A DNA stretch of 64,000 nucleotides from Silicimonas sp. (GTDB lineage Bacteria > Pseudomonadota > Alphaproteobacteria > Rhodobacterales > Rhodobacteraceae): NCBI GenBank assembly GCA_025800205.1, contig JAOXSD010000113.1:1-64000 (forward strand), given 5' to 3'. The position numbers were made by a program, and so were the translations under genes. The notes under the pieces were generated by a model. The model was not told where the DNA came from. It made no database searches and saw nothing but the letters and a program-made list of their open reading frames with translations. Of this stretch, positions 48,235-59,314 are shown one piece after another. Position 1 is the first letter of the stretch, and every line of letters starts with the position of its first letter.

Positions 48235-48768
48235 ATGGTGACAGGACGAATTTTCTCGGCGGCAGTTGTTATGGCACTGGGCCTGCCCGCAGGCGCACTC
48301 GCCCAGGACAGCAGCACCCGGGTGGCGGCGGAAACCGACTGGGCCGTCTTCGAGGGCGCCGAGCCCAAGGAATGCTGGGCGGTGACCGCGCCGAAGAAGA
48401 CCGTGAACACCCGCGACGGGCGCGAGGTTTCGGTGCGCCGGGGCGATATCCTGCTCTTCGTTTCCTATCGCCCGGCGGAAAAAGTGGCCGGCGAGATCAG
48501 CTTCACCGGCGGGTACCCCTTTGCCGATGGCTCCACCGCGACGATGGAAGTCGGCGACACCACCTTCAACCTCTTCACCGAGGGCGAATATGCCTGGCCC
48601 GCCACGCCGGAAGATGATCAGAAGATCATGACCGCGATCAAGCGTGGTGCTGACGCGACCATCACCGCGCGGTCCTCGCGCGGCACCCAGACCCAGGACA
48701 CGTTCTCGCTTCTGGGCGCCACCGCGATGATCGCCGAGGCCGAAAAGCGCTGCGGACCGCAAGGCTAG
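48235..48768 (+). CDS. Invasion-associated locus B (IalB)-like secreted protein
   Basis: 177 aa; signal peptide, [23 protein letters not shown]. Confidence 0.75.
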   Translation: MVTGRIFSAAVVMALGLPAGALAQDSSTRVAAETDWAVFEGAEPKECWAVTAPKKTVNTRDGREVSVRRGDILLFVSYRPAEKVAGEISFTGGYPFADGSTATMEVGDTTFNLFTEGEYAWPATPEDDQKIMTAIKRGADATITARSSRGTQTQDTFSLLGATAMIAEAEKRCGPQG

Positions 48769-48856
48769 GGCACCTCACGGGGGCGCCCGCCCGAAATCCT
48801 TTGGCAAACCGCGTCTTTTCGCCTATATCCCCGGTCTGATCCCAGGATATGAGCCC

Positions 48857-50047
<1,191 letters not shown>

Positions 50048-50086
50048 GCAGCGGGCATTCGCCCTTCACAACAGGCCGCCCGTGTC

Positions 50087-51166
50087 ATGATCCCCGGATG
50101 GAAGCTGCGACGCGAATTCGAGCGTCTTCGCACCCAGATCGCCGCCCTGCCCTCACTGGTGGTGCAGCCATTCGTGCAGCGCCGCTACGACCGCCGCCGC
50201 GCCACCGCCATTCGGGTGAGCGAAGGCGCCCTGGCGGCGGGCCCCAAGCTGGCGATCTTCCTGATCTATCAGCCGAAGGGGGTGAGTGCCGGCGTTCTGG
50301 CCACCTGCGATCACCTCCTTGCGCGCGGCTTTGCGCCCATCGTGATCAGCAACACGCCGCTTTCGCGCGAGGATCAGACCGCCCTTCAGCCGCGCGCCCA
50401 TCTGCTGGTGGAGCGGCCGAATTACGGTTATGATTTCGGCGGCTACCGGGATGGGGTCTGGCTGATCAACAGCCGTGGCCTTGCGCCCGAAAGCGTACTT
50501 TTCCTCAATGATTCCGTATGGTTCCCGATTTTCGGCGACAGCGACATGCTGACCCGGATGGAAACGGCGCCGGAAAATTACCTGGGCACCCAGGTCTTTG
50601 GCGACGTCACCGCACAGGGCAGGAAACAGGGCTTTCTGGGCTCCTATTGCTTCCTGATCAAGGCGCCGGTCTGGCAGAGCGAGACCTTCCAGCGCTTCTG
50701 GGCGGAATACCGCAATTCCTCCAACAAGGAAGTCACCCTGCGGCGCGGGGAGCGGGCCTTTTCCCGGCTGATCCTGAGCGCCTGCGGCGGCGGGGCGGCC
50801 CTTTTCGATCAGGCCCGGTTTGCGGCGATGGTGGAAGGTCTGACCGAAGCGGAACTGCGCGAGGCGATCGGCGACATGGTGGTGACCGACCCGGCGCTGG
50901 AGGCGGAACAGACCGCAATGCTCGCCCGTCTCGACAGCGCCGGCGCAGACGAGATGCGAGCGCTGATCCACGTCTCGGCCCGCTCGAAGAATTACATCGC
51001 CGCCGCCCCGGTGCTGAGCCTGCGCAAGCTCGGCTTTCCGATGATCAAGAAGAACAACGAACGCCATTACAAATTCGCCCGCCAGCGCATTCTGCGCGCG
51101 GTGGAGGAAGGCCGGTTGCCCGGGCTCGACCCGGTGACGCTGGCCGAATTGCGCGCCCGCGACTGA
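50087..51166 (+). CDS. Rhamnan synthesis F (RgpF)-like polysaccharide protein
   Basis: 359 aa; [43 protein letters not shown]. Confidence 0.8.
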   Translation: MIPGWKLRREFERLRTQIAALPSLVVQPFVQRRYDRRRATAIRVSEGALAAGPKLAIFLIYQPKGVSAGVLATCDHLLARGFAPIVISNTPLSREDQTALQPRAHLLVERPNYGYDFGGYRDGVWLINSRGLAPESVLFLNDSVWFPIFGDSDMLTRMETAPENYLGTQVFGDVTAQGRKQGFLGSYCFLIKAPVWQSETFQRFWAEYRNSSNKEVTLRRGERAFSRLILSACGGGAALFDQARFAAMVEGLTEAELREAIGDMVVTDPALEAEQTAMLARLDSAGADEMRALIHVSARSKNYIAAAPVLSLRKLGFPMIKKNNERHYKFARQRILRAVEEGRLPGLDPVTLAELRARD

Positions 51167-51237
51167 ACCGCCCCGACATTGCCGTTGGGGCATATCCTTC
51201 CTATATGCGGGCAAACAACGCAGCGAAGGCACGAAAG

Positions 51238-52116
51238 ATGATGCGCACATATCTTCTGATGGCCGCAATGACCGCCTTTGTCGGCGCCATCGGCCTGTTG
51301 CTGGGCGGCCAGGCCGGTCTCTTGATCGCGCTCGTGATCGCGGCCGGGATGAATTTCTATTCCTACTGGAACTCCGACAAGGCGGTGTTGCGCATGCATG
51401 GCGCCCGCCCGGTCGATGGGCGCAGCGCGCCCGATCTGTGGGACATGACCGAAACCATGGCCCGGCGCGCCGGGATGCCGATGCCCGCGCTTTACATCAT
51501 CGAGACCGAGCAACCGAACGCCTTTGCCACCGGGCGGAACCCCGAGAATGCCGCCGTCGCGGTGACCCAGGGCCTGTTGCGCAACATGACCCGCGACGAG
51601 GTGGCGGGCGTCGTCGCCCATGAGCTGGCCCATATCAAGAACCGCGACACGCTGACCATGACGATCACCGCGACCCTTGCGGGCGCCGTGTCGATGCTGG
51701 CGAATTTCGCCCTGTTCTTTGGCGGCGGCCGCGACCGGCCGATGGGGCTGATCGGCACCATCGCCATGATGATCCTCGCACCACTGGCCGCCGCGATGGT
51801 GCAGATGGCGATTAGCCGGGTGCGGGAATACGAGGCCGATGCCGAGGGGGCGGAGATCTGCGGCAATCCCGACTGGCTCGCCTCGGCGCTGGCCCGTCTG
51901 GGCAAATTGTCCGGCCGGATCGACAATATCGCCGCCGAGCGCAACCCGGCCACCGCCCATATGTTCATCGTCAACCCCCTGCACATGCAGGCGGTCGACA
52001 GCCTCTTTGCCACCCATCCGCCGATCGAGAAGCGCATCGCCAAGCTGCGCGAGATGGGCGGCGGGCGCCCCTCGCTCGTGCGCAGCCGGTTGACCGGCCA
52101 CGGGCCCTGGGGCTGA
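51238..52116 (+). CDS. htpX: Membrane metalloprotease HtpX
   Basis: 292 aa; [20 protein letters not shown] (HExxH), [14 protein letters not shown]. Confidence 0.95.
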   Translation: MMRTYLLMAAMTAFVGAIGLLLGGQAGLLIALVIAAGMNFYSYWNSDKAVLRMHGARPVDGRSAPDLWDMTETMARRAGMPMPALYIIETEQPNAFATGRNPENAAVAVTQGLLRNMTRDEVAGVVAHELAHIKNRDTLTMTITATLAGAVSMLANFALFFGGGRDRPMGLIGTIAMMILAPLAAAMVQMAISRVREYEADAEGAEICGNPDWLASALARLGKLSGRIDNIAAERNPATAHMFIVNPLHMQAVDSLFATHPPIEKRIAKLREMGGGRPSLVRSRLTGHGPWG

Positions 52117-52147
52117 GGGCAGCCCACCGAGACCCGGAGATCGAGAC

Positions 52148-54001
52148 ATGACAGAAACCCTTGAAAAAGAAACGTTTTCCTTCCAGACCGAGGTTGGTCA
52201 ACTGCTGGAAATCGTGGCCGGATCGCTTTACTCCAATCGCGAGGTTTTCCTGCGCGAACTGCTTTCCAACGCATCCGACGCCTGCGACAAGCGGCGCTAT
52301 GCGGCCCTGACCGACGCCGCGCTCGCCCAATCGGGCGAGTTTGCCATCACCCTTGCGGCCGATGCCAAGGCCAGGACCCTGTCGATTTCCGACAATGGCA
52401 TCGGCATGAACCACGGCGATCTGCTCGACACCCTGGGCACCATCGCCAAATCGGGCACCGGCGCCTTTATCGAGGCGCTGAAGGCCGATGACACCGACCG
52501 GCCCGGGCTGATCGGCCAGTTCGGCGTCGGCTTCTATTCCGCTTTCATGGTCGCCGACCGGGTCGATGTGGTGACCCGCAAAGCCGGGGAGGAGACCGCC
52601 TGGCTCTGGTCTTCCGACGGCAAGGGTGCCTTCACGATCGAACCCGCCCAGCGCGACGAAGGCGGCACCACGGTCACCCTGCATCTGAAAAAGGACGCCA
52701 GGGAATTCGCCGACGAGACCCGCATCCGGCACATCATCAAGACCTATTCCGACCATATCAGCTTCCCCGTCCTTCTGGGCGAGGAGACGCTGAACGCGGC
52801 GCAGGCGCTCTGGACCCGGCCCGCCAAGGACATCACCGAAGAGCAATATGCCGAATTCTACCGCCACAGCGCCCATGCGTTCGATGCGCCCTGGCGGGTG
52901 ATGCACAACCGGGTCGAGGGCAATCTGAACCACACCAGCCTGCTCTTCGTCCCCGGCACCCAGCCCTTCGATCTTTTCGAGCCCGAGCGCAAAAGCCATG
53001 TGAAGCTCTACGTCAACCGGGTCTTCATCTCCGAAAGCCCGAAGGATCTGATCCCCGCCTATCTGCGCTTCCTGCGCGGCGTGGTCGACAGCGAGGATCT
53101 GTCGCTCAATGTCTCGCGCGAGATGCTGCAGAACGATCCGCAGCTGACCAAGATCCGGACCTCGATCACCAAAAAGGTGCTCGGCGAGTTGAAAAAGGCC
53201 GCGAAGAAACCGGAGGAGTATGCCGGATTCTGGAGCAATTTCGGCGCCGTGCTGAAGGAGGGGCTGGTGGAAGACCCCGCCCTGCGCGACCGCATTCTCG
53301 AGATTTGCCGCTTCACGTCGACCGGGGCCGAGGGGCTGACCAGCCTTGCCGATTACCTCGCCCGCATGAAGGAAGGTCAGGAGGCGATCTTCTACATTGC
53401 CGGTGAGGATGCCGCCAAGCTCGCCCAATCGCCCCATCTGGAAGGCTTCCGGGCCAAGGGGGTCGAGGTGCTGCTCCTGGCCGATCATGTGGATGAATTC
53501 TGGCTGCAGCACATCCCCGAATTCGAGGGCAAACCGTTCAAATCCATCACCCGGGGCGCTGCCGATCTGGACCAGATCGAGGGCGAAACACCGCAGGAGG
53601 AAACGCGCGCGGACGAGGCCGATCTGTCGCCCCTGATCGCCGCGATCAAGGCGGAGCTGGGGGAGGCGGTGAAGGATGTGCGCCCCTCGAAGCGGCTGAC
53701 CGACAGCCCGGTCTGTCTGATCGCCGACGAGGGCGACATGGATGTCAATCTCGAGCGTCTGCTGAAACGTCACGGCCAGTTGCAGGACGGCGCGCCACGG
53801 GTGCTGGAGTTGAACCCGACCCATGGGGTGATCACCGCTCTCGCCTCCCGGGCCACGTCGGATGCGGGCGATGAGGGGCTGCGGGAAGCCGCCCATCTGC
53901 TTCTGGATCAAGCCCGGATCGTCGAGGGCGACCTGCCCGCAGATCCGACGGAGTTTGCCCGCAGGCTGGGCCGGGTCATGGCGCTGGCCTTCGGCGGCTG
54001 A
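52148..54001 (+). CDS. htpG: Molecular chaperone HtpG
   Basis: 617 aa; FLRELLSNASDACDKRRY, ISDNGIGMNHGDLLDTLGTIAKSGT, IGQFGVGFYSAFMVAD. Confidence 0.96.
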   Translation: MTETLEKETFSFQTEVGQLLEIVAGSLYSNREVFLRELLSNASDACDKRRYAALTDAALAQSGEFAITLAADAKARTLSISDNGIGMNHGDLLDTLGTIAKSGTGAFIEALKADDTDRPGLIGQFGVGFYSAFMVADRVDVVTRKAGEETAWLWSSDGKGAFTIEPAQRDEGGTTVTLHLKKDAREFADETRIRHIIKTYSDHISFPVLLGEETLNAAQALWTRPAKDITEEQYAEFYRHSAHAFDAPWRVMHNRVEGNLNHTSLLFVPGTQPFDLFEPERKSHVKLYVNRVFISESPKDLIPAYLRFLRGVVDSEDLSLNVSREMLQNDPQLTKIRTSITKKVLGELKKAAKKPEEYAGFWSNFGAVLKEGLVEDPALRDRILEICRFTSTGAEGLTSLADYLARMKEGQEAIFYIAGEDAAKLAQSPHLEGFRAKGVEVLLLADHVDEFWLQHIPEFEGKPFKSITRGAADLDQIEGETPQEETRADEADLSPLIAAIKAELGEAVKDVRPSKRLTDSPVCLIADEGDMDVNLERLLKRHGQLQDGAPRVLELNPTHGVITALASRATSDAGDEGLREAAHLLLDQARIVEGDLPADPTEFARRLGRVMALAFGG

Positions 54002-54010
54002 CCCACGCGC

Positions 54011-54031
54011 GGGCCGGAGGATCTCCGGCCC
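54011..54031. terminator. Perfect GC hairpin GGGCCGGAG-GAT-CTCCGGCCC between convergent htpG and iorB-like genes
   Basis: 9-bp stem, 3-nt loop; no T-run. Confidence 0.5.
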
Positions 54032-54046
54032 GGCGCCTGCGCCGCG

Positions 54047-56224
54047 TCACGCCCAGGCGACGCCGTTTTCATCCATCGGCAATGCGCCGACCCGCAGATC
54101 GCTTTGCGCCGCAATGGCATTGGCCAGCGCGGGGGCAGCGGGCGGCGTGCCCGGCTCACCGACCCCCGAGGGCGGCGCGGCCGAGGGCACAATATGGACG
54201 TCGATATTGGCAATATCGCCTATCCGCAGCGGTTCGTAATCGGGGAAATTGTACTGATCGACCGCCCCACCCGTCAGGGTGATCCGGTCGCGCATCACAT
54301 GGCCAATGCCATAGCCGATGCCGCCTTCCATCTGGGCCACCACCACATCGGGGTTGACCGCGATGCCGCAATCGACGGCACAGGTCACGTTCTCGATACG
54401 GATACCGTCTTCGGCACTCCCCGAAATCTCGACCACCTCGGCCACATAGGAGCCGAAGGATTTGTGCACCGCGATCCCCTTGGAATGCCCGGCGGGCGCA
54501 CGGCCCCAACCGCCCTTTTCAGCGGCAAGTTTCAGCACGCCGGCCATGCGCTTCTGGTCGTCGCCCTCGCCTGTGAGATAGGCCAGACGGAAATCGACCG
54601 GATCACGCCCCGCCGCCTGGGCGGCCATGTCCATCATCACCTCCATCACATAGGCGGTATGAGTATGGCCGACCGAGCGCCACCAGAGCGTGCTCGTGGC
54701 CTTTTCCGTGTCGGTGAGACCAAAGGCGCCATTGGGGATCTGGTAAGGGGAATCCGATGTGCCCTCGACCGAAGAATGGTCGATCCCATCCTTGACCACC
54801 ATGCTTTCAAACGCCGTGCCCTTCATGATCGACTGGCCCGCGATTTGATGCTCCCAGCCGACAATGTCGCCATCCGCATTCAGCCCGACGCGCACCTTGT
54901 GCCCGAAGGCGGGACGATAGTAGCCCGAGCGCAGATCATCCTCGCGCGACCAGACAAGCTTCACCGGCCGGGTCCGGTCGGTCATGGCGAAGGCCAGGCC
55001 TGCCTCGACCTGATAATCCGCATCCGGCGTCGCCCGGCGCCCGAAAGAGCCGCCCGCAAGCATCGTCTTCACCTGCACCTTTTCCATCGGCAATTCGAGG
55101 ATCTGGCTCAGCGCCATATGGGGGCCGGTGGGCATCTGGGCGCCGTCGTGCAGGATGATCCCGCCATCGGCCAGAGGCTCGATCGTGCAGTTCAGCGGCT
55201 CCATCGGCGCATGCGCCAGAAGCGGGAAGTAGAAGGTCTGTTCCACCACCCTGTCGGCGGCCGCGATGGCGGCGCGGGTGGCGGCGACATCGGCCTTGTT
55301 GATGTTGTAGGTCGGCTCGGCTTCAAGGGCCGCGCGGATCTCCGCCTCGATCTCGTCCGAACTGCGGGTCTCTGCCGCCGAAGTGTCCCAGGTGACCTCA
55401 AGCGCCTCGCGGGCCTGCATCGCGGCCCAGGTCGTTTCGGCATAGACCGCAACCCCGGCCTTGTTGGGCAGCAGGGCAGCGTTCAGGAAACCCTTCACCT
55501 CGCGCGCCGCTGCATCGTCAAAGCCGGTGGCCAACGCGCCGCGCTGTTCGGGGCGGGCGATCATCGCGACCATCTGGTTCGGCAGGTGCAGATCCATGGC
55601 GAATTGCGCAGACCCATTGGTCTTGGCGGGGCTGTCGAGACGGCGCACGGCGGCATTGCCGATCAGCCGGAACTCGGAGGGGTCTTTCAGACGCGGGTTC
55701 TCCGGCGCGGACCGCTCGGCAGCGGCGGCGACGAAATCGCCCAAGGGCGCCGATTGACCAGCCCCCGAGATCACGCCCTCCTCCAGCACCAATTCGCGCG
55801 CATCAACACCCCAGCTTTGGGCCGCAGCCTCAAGCAGCATCTCGCGCGCCGCCGCGCCTGCCTGCCGGTATTGCATGAAGGAATTGGCCATGGCGGTGGA
55901 GCCGCCGGTGCCCTGGAACGGACCGAAGAACAGGTTGTTGTAGACCTGCGGGTTCGAGGGCGCGAATTCGAAGGTGATCTGGTCCATGCGCAGGCCCAGC
56001 TCTTCGGCGACCAGGGTCGACAGGCCGGTGGCCGGGCCCTGCCCCTTTTCGAAATGTTTGACGATGGCGGTGACCGAGCCATCGGCGCCGATCTTGACGA
56101 AAGGGTTGAGCTGGGCGCCGGACCCAGCCGCCAGCGCGCCTTTCGGCGTCACCCCGACCATCAGCACCGCACCGGTGGCAGCGGCCCCTTTGAGGAACCC
56201 GCGACGAGAGGTTGTAATGCTCAT
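54047..56224 (-). CDS. Molybdopterin-binding large subunit of isoquinoline 1-oxidoreductase/aldehyde oxidase type, Tat signal
   Basis: MSITTSRRGFLKGAAATGAVLMVG (twin-Arg); MVAMIARPEQRGALATGFDD; LLAHAPMEPLNCTIEPL; SFGRRATPDADYQVEAG. Confidence 0.9.
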   Translation of the reverse strand: MSITTSRRGFLKGAAATGAVLMVGVTPKGALAAGSGAQLNPFVKIGADGSVTAIVKHFEKGQGPATGLSTLVAEELGLRMDQITFEFAPSNPQVYNNLFFGPFQGTGGSTAMANSFMQYRQAGAAAREMLLEAAAQSWGVDARELVLEEGVISGAGQSAPLGDFVAAAAERSAPENPRLKDPSEFRLIGNAAVRRLDSPAKTNGSAQFAMDLHLPNQMVAMIARPEQRGALATGFDDAAAREVKGFLNAALLPNKAGVAVYAETTWAAMQAREALEVTWDTSAAETRSSDEIEAEIRAALEAEPTYNINKADVAATRAAIAAADRVVEQTFYFPLLAHAPMEPLNCTIEPLADGGIILHDGAQMPTGPHMALSQILELPMEKVQVKTMLAGGSFGRRATPDADYQVEAGLAFAMTDRTRPVKLVWSREDDLRSGYYRPAFGHKVRVGLNADGDIVGWEHQIAGQSIMKGTAFESMVVKDGIDHSSVEGTSDSPYQIPNGAFGLTDTEKATSTLWWRSVGHTHTAYVMEVMMDMAAQAAGRDPVDFRLAYLTGEGDDQKRMAGVLKLAAEKGGWGRAPAGHSKGIAVHKSFGSYVAEVVEISGSAEDGIRIENVTCAVDCGIAVNPDVVVAQMEGGIGYGIGHVMRDRITLTGGAVDQYNFPDYEPLRIGDIANIDVHIVPSAAPPSGVGEPGTPPAAPALANAIAAQSDLRVGALPMDENGVAWA

Positions 56225-56226
56225 GA

Positions 56227-56691
56227 TCAGGCCTCCAGAATTTCGGCCGCGCGCTGGATGCCGGCGCGGATGCGTTGATAGGTGGCACAGCGACAGGCGT
56301 TGCCGTACATGTAATCGTCGATCTCGGCCGGGTTCGGCTTCGGGTTCTCGCTCAGAAGCCCCACCGCCGACATGATCTGGCCGGACTGGCAATAGCCGCA
56401 TTGCACCACGTCAAGCTCGACCCAGGCCTGCTGCACCGCCGCGCCGATCCGGCTGTCGGCCATCGCCTCGATCGTGGTGATCTCGGACCCTTCGACGTCT
56501 TCGATATAGGTCTGACAGGACCGCACCGGTTCCCCATCCATATGCACCGTGCACGCCCCGCAGGAGGCAACGCCGCAGCCGAACTTGGTGCCGGTCATCT
56601 TCAGCTCATCGCGGATGACCCACAAAAGCGGCGTGCCCGCTTCCGCGTCCACCTGATGTGTCTTGCCGTTCAATTTCAAGGAAAATGCCAT
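56227..56691 (-). CDS. [2Fe-2S] small subunit of isoquinoline 1-oxidoreductase type
   Basis: 154 aa; KFGCGVASCGACTVHMDGEPVRSC, VQCGYCQSGQIMSA, GNACRCATYQRIRAGIQRA. Confidence 0.93.
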   Translation of the reverse strand: MAFSLKLNGKTHQVDAEAGTPLLWVIRDELKMTGTKFGCGVASCGACTVHMDGEPVRSCQTYIEDVEGSEITTIEAMADSRIGAAVQQAWVELDVVQCGYCQSGQIMSAVGLLSENPKPNPAEIDDYMYGNACRCATYQRIRAGIQRAAEILEA

Positions 56692-56856
56692 TTTTGAACT
56701 CCCTGGAGTGTGGATGGAAACCTAGGTCCGGCCGGGGCCGGATCAACCCTTGCCGTGAACCGGTGGCACAGAGAGGCCGACCGCCGCGCGGGCCTATTCA
56801 AACCAGTCGTTTCGCGCCATGATACACGAAAGAGCCGATGCGGGGGAGGAGATCGC

Positions 56857-57558
56857 ATGAAACAGGCTGTTGTCACCGGGGGCACCCGGGGGATCGGTGC
56901 GGGCATCGCCCGGGTGCTGGCCGAAGCGGGCTGGTCGGTGATCGCCGCCTCGGTGTCCGAGGCCGAGATGGAGGCCTTCGCCCCCCAGGACGGGATCACC
57001 CTGCATCTTCTCGACGTCACCGATCAGGCGTCGGTCGAGGGGCTTTTCGCCCCGCTCGACCGGCTGGACGCGCTGGTCAATTGCGCCGGCATCCTTGTGC
57101 GCGAGAAAGAATATGACATCGAGGTGTTTGCCCGCGTGCTGGAGGTCAATCTGACCGGCACCATGCGCTGCTGCCTTGCGGCCCATCCGCTGCTGGCCCG
57201 CGCGAACGGCGCCATCGTCAACACCGCGTCGATGCTCAGCACCTTCGGCGGCCCCCTGGTGCCGGCCTATTCCGCCTCCAAGGGGGGCGTGGCGCAATTG
57301 ACCAAGGCGCTGGCCGGACGCTGGGCCGAAGACGGCATCCGGGTGAACGCGATCGCGCCGGGCTGGATCGAAACCGAGATGACCCGGGGGTTGCGCGAAA
57401 ACCCCGAGCGCACCCGGGGCATCCTTGGGCGCACACCGATGAACCGCTGGGGCAAACCCGAGGAGGTGGGCGCCCTGGTCGAATGGCTGTTGAGCGAGAG
57501 AGCAAGTTTCGTCACCGGATCGGTCTACCCGGTCGATGGCGGCTATCTGGCCATGTGA
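56857..57558 (+). CDS. SDR-family oxidoreductase
   Basis: 233 aa; AVVTGGTRGIGAGIARVL, LVNCAGIL, YSASKGGVAQLTKALA. Confidence 0.9.
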   Translation: MKQAVVTGGTRGIGAGIARVLAEAGWSVIAASVSEAEMEAFAPQDGITLHLLDVTDQASVEGLFAPLDRLDALVNCAGILVREKEYDIEVFARVLEVNLTGTMRCCLAAHPLLARANGAIVNTASMLSTFGGPLVPAYSASKGGVAQLTKALAGRWAEDGIRVNAIAPGWIETEMTRGLRENPERTRGILGRTPMNRWGKPEEVGALVEWLLSERASFVTGSVYPVDGGYLAM

Positions 57559-57568
57559 GGAGAGGACC

Positions 57569-58087
57569 ATGAAAGACGAAGACACATCGAGAATGCCCTA
57601 TCAGTTGCCTTTCCCCCGGGATGCGCAGGAGGAGATCGTCATTCCGAATGCGATGGGCGGGGATGACCGGCTCTGGGTGCCGCAGGCGGAAAACGTCTGG
57701 TTCCGCCCGCTCTGCCTGAACCGGTCCCAGGGCTATTGGATGAACCTGCTGAAGGTGAAAAAGGCCGGGGTTCTGTCGCGCCACCGCCATCCGCAGCCGG
57801 TCCATGGTTTCGTGCTCAAGGGCCGCTGGCATTATCTGGAACACGATTGGGTGGCCGAGGAAGGCGGCTATGTCTTCGAGCCGCCGGGCGAAACCCACAC
57901 GCTGGTGGTGCCCGAGGATGTGGACGAGATGATCACCTATTTCCAGGTCAACGGCGTGATGTGCTACGTCGATCCCTGGGGCAAGGTCACCGGCTACGAG
58001 GATGTCTTCACCAAGATCGACCTCTGCCGCAAACATTTTGCCGAGGTCGGTCTGGGCGAGGACTTCGTCGAACAGTTCATTCGCTAG
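57569..58087 (+). CDS. Cupin-domain protein (2,4'-dihydroxyacetophenone dioxygenase-like)
   Basis: 172 aa; LSRHRHPQPVHGFVLKGRWHYLEHDWVAEEGGYVFEPPGETHTLVV. Confidence 0.8.
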   Translation: MKDEDTSRMPYQLPFPRDAQEEIVIPNAMGGDDRLWVPQAENVWFRPLCLNRSQGYWMNLLKVKKAGVLSRHRHPQPVHGFVLKGRWHYLEHDWVAEEGGYVFEPPGETHTLVVPEDVDEMITYFQVNGVMCYVDPWGKVTGYEDVFTKIDLCRKHFAEVGLGEDFVEQFIR

Positions 58088-58112
58088 GGCGCGGACGGCG
58101 GGCGCCGGGCGA

Positions 58113-58844
58113 TCAATAGGTCGCCCGTCCCCCCGACAGATCCATCGCCGATCCGGTGGTGAAGGAATTCTCCGGCGAGACCAGCCAGACGATCATCTTT
58201 GCCGCCTCTTCGACCTCCAGAAAGCGCCCGCGCGGGATTTTCGACAGCATGTAGTCGATATGCTCCTGGCTCATCTGGTCGAAAATCCGCGTCCGCGCCG
58301 CCGCCGGGGTCACGCAATTGACCGCGATGTCATGGCCCGCCAGTTCCTTGCCCAGCGATTTGGTCAGCCCGATCACCGCCGCTTTCGAGGCCGAATAGGC
58401 CGAGGCATTGGGGTTGCCCTCCTTGCCCGCCACCGAGGCGACATTGAGGATGCGGCCATAATTCTGCGCCACCATGCCGGGCACCACCACGCGGTTGACG
58501 TAGAAGGTGCCGTTGAGATTGACGTCCACCACCTTGTGCCAGGCGTCGATGTCATACTCTGCCAGCGGCGCATTGGGCCCGGCGATGCCTGCGGAATTGA
58601 CCAGGATCGACGGCGTGCCCAACGCGTCGCAGGTGGTCCGATAGGCCGCCTCCACCGCCGCCAGATCGGTGATGTCGCAGGGCACCGCAAGACCGCCCAG
58701 CCCGGCCATGGCGCTGTCATTGAGACTGTCCATGTCCCAGGACGCAATCCGCACGCCCCTGGCCGCCAGCGCCTCCGCCACCGCAAAGCCGATGCCCTGC
58801 GCGCCGCCGGTGACCACCGCCACCTGTCCTGCCATCTCGGTCAT
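58113..58844 (-). CDS. SDR-family oxidoreductase
   Basis: 243 aa; AVVTGGAQGIGFAVAEALAARG, YSASKAAVIGLTKSLGKEL. Confidence 0.92.
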   Translation of the reverse strand: MTEMAGQVAVVTGGAQGIGFAVAEALAARGVRIASWDMDSLNDSAMAGLGGLAVPCDITDLAAVEAAYRTTCDALGTPSILVNSAGIAGPNAPLAEYDIDAWHKVVDVNLNGTFYVNRVVVPGMVAQNYGRILNVASVAGKEGNPNASAYSASKAAVIGLTKSLGKELAGHDIAVNCVTPAAARTRIFDQMSQEHIDYMLSKIPRGRFLEVEEAAKMIVWLVSPENSFTTGSAMDLSGGRATY

Positions 58845-59314
58845 TCCTCGCCTCCCCGCGCCTTGAATATCCCCACCAGCCTATGCCGGAAGGTGAGCCC
58901 GCCGAAAAGGGTCAGCGAAAGGGCGAGAAGCGTCAGCGCCATTTGCCAGTTGGCCTCCCCCGCGCTCAGCCCCGACAGAAGAAACAGCAGCACCGCGCTG
59001 ACCGCGAACAGGAGCGGCCGCACCGCCCGTTCGTCGCTGTCCTCGAACATCAGGAACGCCAGTTCGAACCCGGCGGCCAGCGCCAGCGTGTAGGACATGA
59101 TCTCAAGCGTGTCGGCGCAACGGATCCCGTTGCCGAGGCTCACCGCATCGGCAACGCATTGATGATCGGTCAGCACCAGCATGTAGACCTTGAGGATCAG
59201 CGTGATCGCCAGCCCGAGCCCGAGGATCATCTGGCAGATCGTGCGAATGATCCGCGCCGGGCGCAGCACCTGCGCGGCATAGCGGGCGGCGTCGTTCTGG
59301 GGTTCCATGCTCAT
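58841..59314 (-). CDS. Small polytopic membrane protein of unknown function
   Basis: 157 aa; about four hydrophobic segments; ATGA overlaps with both neighbours. Confidence 0.6.
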   Translation of the reverse strand: MSMEPQNDAARYAAQVLRPARIIRTICQMILGLGLAITLILKVYMLVLTDHQCVADAVSLGNGIRCADTLEIMSYTLALAAGFELAFLMFEDSDERAVRPLLFAVSAVLLFLLSGLSAGEANWQMALTLLALSLTLFGGLTFRHRLVGIFKARGGEE

